Assembly: GCF_900111175.1 (NCBI RefSeq) | Contig: NZ_FOGI01000016.1 | Location: 106,654 to 170,653, forward strand | From: Actinokineospora terrae | GTDB taxonomy: Bacteria; Actinomycetota; Actinomycetes; Mycobacteriales; Pseudonocardiaceae | Length of the DNA: 64,000 bases | Direction of reading: 5' to 3' | Shown: positions 61,814 to 64,000 of the stretch, one piece after another | Numbering within the stretch: the first letter of the stretch is position 1 | How the letters are laid out: each line of letters starts with the position of its first letter | The notes under the pieces: generated by a model | The model's input: only the letters and a program-made list of their open reading frames with translations | What the model was told of the DNA's origin: nothing | The model's database searches: none | Program-made: the position numbers and the translations under genes

Positions 61814-62605
61814 TCACGGCTGGTCGCGCAGGTACTCCAGCTGCGCCTGCACGGACCACTCGGCCGGGCCCCAGAGGGACTGGTCCACGTCCGCGTAGAC
61901 GACCTCGACGATCTGGCGAGGGGTCGCTGTTGGGCCTATCTGCGCCAGAGCGGCCCGAATCTGCTCTAGGCGCTGTTCGCGGTGGGCGAGGTAGTCCTGG
62001 GCCACTGTGACGAGATCTGGCAGCTCTGGACCGTGGCCAGGCAGCACCGCCGTGCCCGGTTTGCGGTCGGCGAGAGCTCTTAGCGCATCCAGGTAGGCGC
62101 CGAGCTTGCCGTCGGGGGGTGAGATGACGGTCGTGCCGCGGCCCAGGATGGTGTCGCCGGTGAGCACGGCGGAGCTACCCGCGTGGTCGATCGCGAAGCA
62201 GATCGAGTCGGCAGAGTGGCCCGGGGTGTGCAGGACCTCCAGGTCGAGCCCGGCGAGCCGCAGGACGTCACCGTCGCGCAGCGGGGCGTCGTCGCGGCAC
62301 AGGGTGGGGTCGAACGCCCTGATGGGCGCGTTCGCGCGGTCCGCGAGCCAGGTGGCGCCGCCGACGTGGTCGAGGTGGTGGTGGGTGATCAGGATGGCGT
62401 CGATCTCCCCGGCCGCGGCCAGCACCCGCTCCAGGTGCGGGGTGTCGGCCTCGCCGGGGTCGACGACGACCGACCGGGTGGAGCCGGGGGCCCGCAGCAG
62501 CCAGGTGTTCGTGCCGTCCAGCGTCAACGGGCCGGGGTTGTCCTCCAGCAGCACGGTGGCGAACGGCGTCACCTGGCGCGATACACCGTAGGCGGGGTGG
62601 GGCAT
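61814..62605 (-). CDS. MBL-fold metallo-hydrolase (LACTB2-like)
   Basis: A 263-residue metallo-beta-lactamase-fold hydrolase. Zinc ligands: ILITHHHLDHVGGA (HxHxDH), VLHTPGHSADSICF (His), VLTGDTILGRGTTV (Asp) and AVLPGHGPEL (His). Start PHPAYGVSRQVTPFATVLLE and the C-terminal winged-helix-like region resemble LACTB2-type enzymes, some of which are RNases. The M. tuberculosis equivalent is Rv3677c, also near RidA and crp. ATG 62605 follows GGAGC. Confidence 0.9.
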   Translation of the reverse strand: MPHPAYGVSRQVTPFATVLLEDNPGPLTLDGTNTWLLRAPGSTRSVVVDPGEADTPHLERVLAAAGEIDAILITHHHLDHVGGATWLADRANAPIRAFDPTLCRDDAPLRDGDVLRLAGLDLEVLHTPGHSADSICFAIDHAGSSAVLTGDTILGRGTTVISPPDGKLGAYLDALRALADRKPGTAVLPGHGPELPDLVTVAQDYLAHREQRLEQIRAALAQIGPTATPRQIVEVVYADVDQSLWGPAEWSVQAQLEYLRDQP

Positions 62606-62658
62606 TCGGCGCTCCGTTCGTGTCCTGGTCGGGCAGCGTCGCCCGTTAAGGTCAGATC

Positions 62659-63477
62659 GTGCACGAGTTGCCCGAGGAGTTGGTCCTACCGGACGGGTTC
62701 GTCTCACCGGAACTGCCGGGACCGCCCGCCGTCCCGCGCGACGCCGCGACGGTGGTGCTGGTCCGCGACGGCACGACCGGCGGAGACGGCCTGGAGGTCT
62801 TCCTGCTCCGCCGGGTGCTGGGAATGGCCTTCGCGGGCGGCATGACCGTCTTCCCCGGCGGGGGCGTCGACAAGCGGGACGCCGACGCGACCATCCGCTG
62901 GCACGGCGAACCCCCCGCCTGGTGGGCCGCCCACTTCACCTGCGACGAGTCCCTCGCCAGGGCCCTGGTCTGCGCGGCGGTCCGGGAGACCTTTGAGGAG
63001 TCCGGCGTCCTACTCGCGGGCACCGACGGCACCGACGTCATCTCCGACACCCGCCCGTTCCACTCGGCCCGCCAAGACCTGGTCGACCGCAAGTACTCCT
63101 TCGCCGAGTTCCTCGCCACGCACGGCCTGGTCCTGCGCGCCGACCTGCTGCGCCCCTGGTCCAACTGGGTCACCCCGGAAGCCGAACCCCGCCGCTACGA
63201 CACCCGCTTCTTCCTCGCCGCCGTCCCCCTCGGCCAACACCCCGACGGCGCCACCACCGAGGCCGAGGACGCCACGTGGCAAACCCCTGCGGCCGCCCTT
63301 GCCGACTGGAAGGCGGGGGAGCGCTTGCTGTTGCCGCCTACTTGGGTGACTCTCACTGAGCTGGCGGAAGCCGCTTCTGTTCCTGTTGCCATGGCTACTC
63401 CCCGCTCTCTCGCCAAGATCACCCCCAAGATCGTTCATGATGGCACTCATCATCGGGCTGTTCTTTCTGGTGACTGA
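62659..63477 (+). CDS. NUDIX hydrolase
   Basis: A 272-residue protein. The Nudix box spans the Gly-rich FPGGGVDKRDAD and AAVRETFEESGVLLAG, where RETFEESG gives the REUXEEXGU core. The long insert between them and the C-terminal TPRSLAKITPKIVHDG suit the coenzyme A/NUDT19-like group. Hydrolyses a nucleoside diphosphate linked to another group; substrate unknown. Divergent from the metallo-hydrolase (53-bp gap), an arrangement resembling Rv3672c-Rv3677c. Start GTG 62659. Confidence 0.87.
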   Translation: MHELPEELVLPDGFVSPELPGPPAVPRDAATVVLVRDGTTGGDGLEVFLLRRVLGMAFAGGMTVFPGGGVDKRDADATIRWHGEPPAWWAAHFTCDESLARALVCAAVRETFEESGVLLAGTDGTDVISDTRPFHSARQDLVDRKYSFAEFLATHGLVLRADLLRPWSNWVTPEAEPRRYDTRFFLAAVPLGQHPDGATTEAEDATWQTPAAALADWKAGERLLLPPTWVTLTELAEAASVPVAMATPRSLAKITPKIVHDGTHHRAVLSGD

Positions 63478-63789
63478 ATGCGGGCCTTGGGTTATCCACA
63501 GGGCTGTTGCTCGTTCTGGCTGGTTTGTCGGTGCCCGCCGGTAAGCTGTATATCGGGGGGTGCTGTGGCGGGTTTGATCTTGAGCTGGGGGTCTGCGGCT
63601 CTCGTGCTCGGCTTCGCCGTCGACGGGTAGACCTCGCCTTCGGCATTGGCCTGGGCGCGAGTTTCGAGCTTTGCTCGATGGGGCGAACTTGTTTTGTGTG
63701 GGGCCTTGGCCTCAATTGGTCGATGCGCCGGTGTGGGATGATCTTCGTGGTCGAGTGATCGGAGATCGTGTTTGGTGGCGTGTCGTGTG
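63478..63789. other. Gene-poor stretch of altered base composition
   Basis: After the NUDIX stop the sequence becomes richer in T with runs such as TTTTGTGTGG, unlike the rest of the window. Frames are open for up to about 80 codons but none has a good ribosome-binding site plus recognisable protein. It may be the left flank or inverted-repeat side of the insertion sequence whose transposase begins next, or a degraded gene. No clear promoter or RNA. Confidence 0.5.
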
Positions 63790-64000
63790 GTGTTGGGTTT
63801 TGACGAGCGGGAGACGATCTCGCGGGAGTTGCGGGCTGGGCGGTCTTTCCGGTTTATTGGGAGGGTGTTGGGGCGGCATCATTCGGTGGTCGCGCGTGAG
63901 GTGGCTCGTAATGGTGGTCGTGTCGCTTATCGGGCGTGGGTGGCGCGTAAGCGCGCGAGGGTGATGCGGGCGAGGCCGAAACCGCGGAAGCTGGAACGAG
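63790..64000 (+). mobile_element. IS30-family transposase, 5' part, cut by window end
   Basis: Read from GTG 63790: LGFDERETISRELRAGRSFR then FIGRVLGRHHSVVAREVARN, GGRVAYRAWVARKRARVM and RARPKPRKLER. It is the N-terminal helix-turn-helix of IS30-type transposases (LTxEERxxIxxxLxxGxSxRxIAxxLGRxxSTVSREIxRN). The frame is open back to about 63742 without a clear start, and it may continue an earlier frame. The catalytic DDE part would lie beyond the window. Codon and base use differ from core genes. Confidence 0.75.

Overview
This window is chromosomal DNA from a high-GC actinomycete, most likely of the Pseudonocardiales (Actinokineospora, Saccharothrix, Lentzea or a relative). The grounds are the base composition, the many GTG starts and four-base gene overlaps, the leuA, lysC-asd and ffs/dnaX-ybaB-recR neighbourhoods, and a block from a RidA gene to a NUDIX gene whose order matches the Mycobacterium tuberculosis Rv3672c-Rv3682 region (RidA, two Get3/ArsA-like ATPases, whiB4, ponA2, metallo-hydrolase, NUDIX). 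The genus cannot be fixed from sequence reading alone.

Layout. 0-8.3 kb: tRNA-Ser(CGA), then a complete trans-4-hydroxy-L-proline catabolic operon behind an XRE-cupin regulator: three-subunit D-hydroxyproline dehydrogenase, deaminase, epimerase, 2-oxoglutarate-semialdehyde dehydrogenase and an M24 dipeptidase. 8.3-11 kb: a DUF2786 protein, a divergent imine reductase-like/HxlR pair sharing a perfect 18-bp palindrome, and tRNA-Ser(GGA). 11-14.6 kb: a two-gene unit, the most unusual in the window. It holds a membrane protein fusing a class III cyclase-like domain, a transmembrane helix, a solute-binding-like region and a vWA domain, coupled to an orphan solute-binding lipoprotein. 14.8-21.5 kb: SRP RNA, flavin monooxygenase, dnaX, a beta-propeller protein and an amidase on the opposite strand, ybaB, recR and a P-loop kinase-like gene. 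21.6-27.9 kb: a dipeptide/oligopeptide ABC transporter operon with a short coupled leader ORF and an internal hairpin after the binding-protein gene. 27.9-31.3 kb: a 1036-residue HTH/P-loop NTPase with helical repeats and a divergent small membrane protein. 31.3-40.2 kb: leuA, small membrane proteins, nitroreductase, a mannosyltransferase-like protein, lysC, asd and an MFS transporter. 40.3-46.5 kb: a catalase with a FurA/CatR-like operator, a Gly/Leu-rich secreted protein, several small unknown genes and an S9 peptidase.

46.5-52.1 kb is accessory DNA. It is bounded by a 49-nt 3' fragment of tRNA-Pro(CGG) on the plus strand and the intact tRNA-Pro(CGG) on the minus strand, and holds XRE regulators (one apparently frameshifted), an HD hydrolase, unknown genes, an FMN reductase and an esterase. 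No integrase is visible. 52.1-63.5 kb: metallophosphoesterase, YqeY, two related unknown proteins coupled to RidA and a DUF4177 protein, then the paired Get3-like ATPases, WhiB, a bifunctional PASTA penicillin-binding protein, a metallo-hydrolase and a NUDIX hydrolase. The last 0.5 kb is richer in T, with the start of an IS30-like transposase running off the end.

All functional calls come from reading motifs and gene order by eye; no database search was run.
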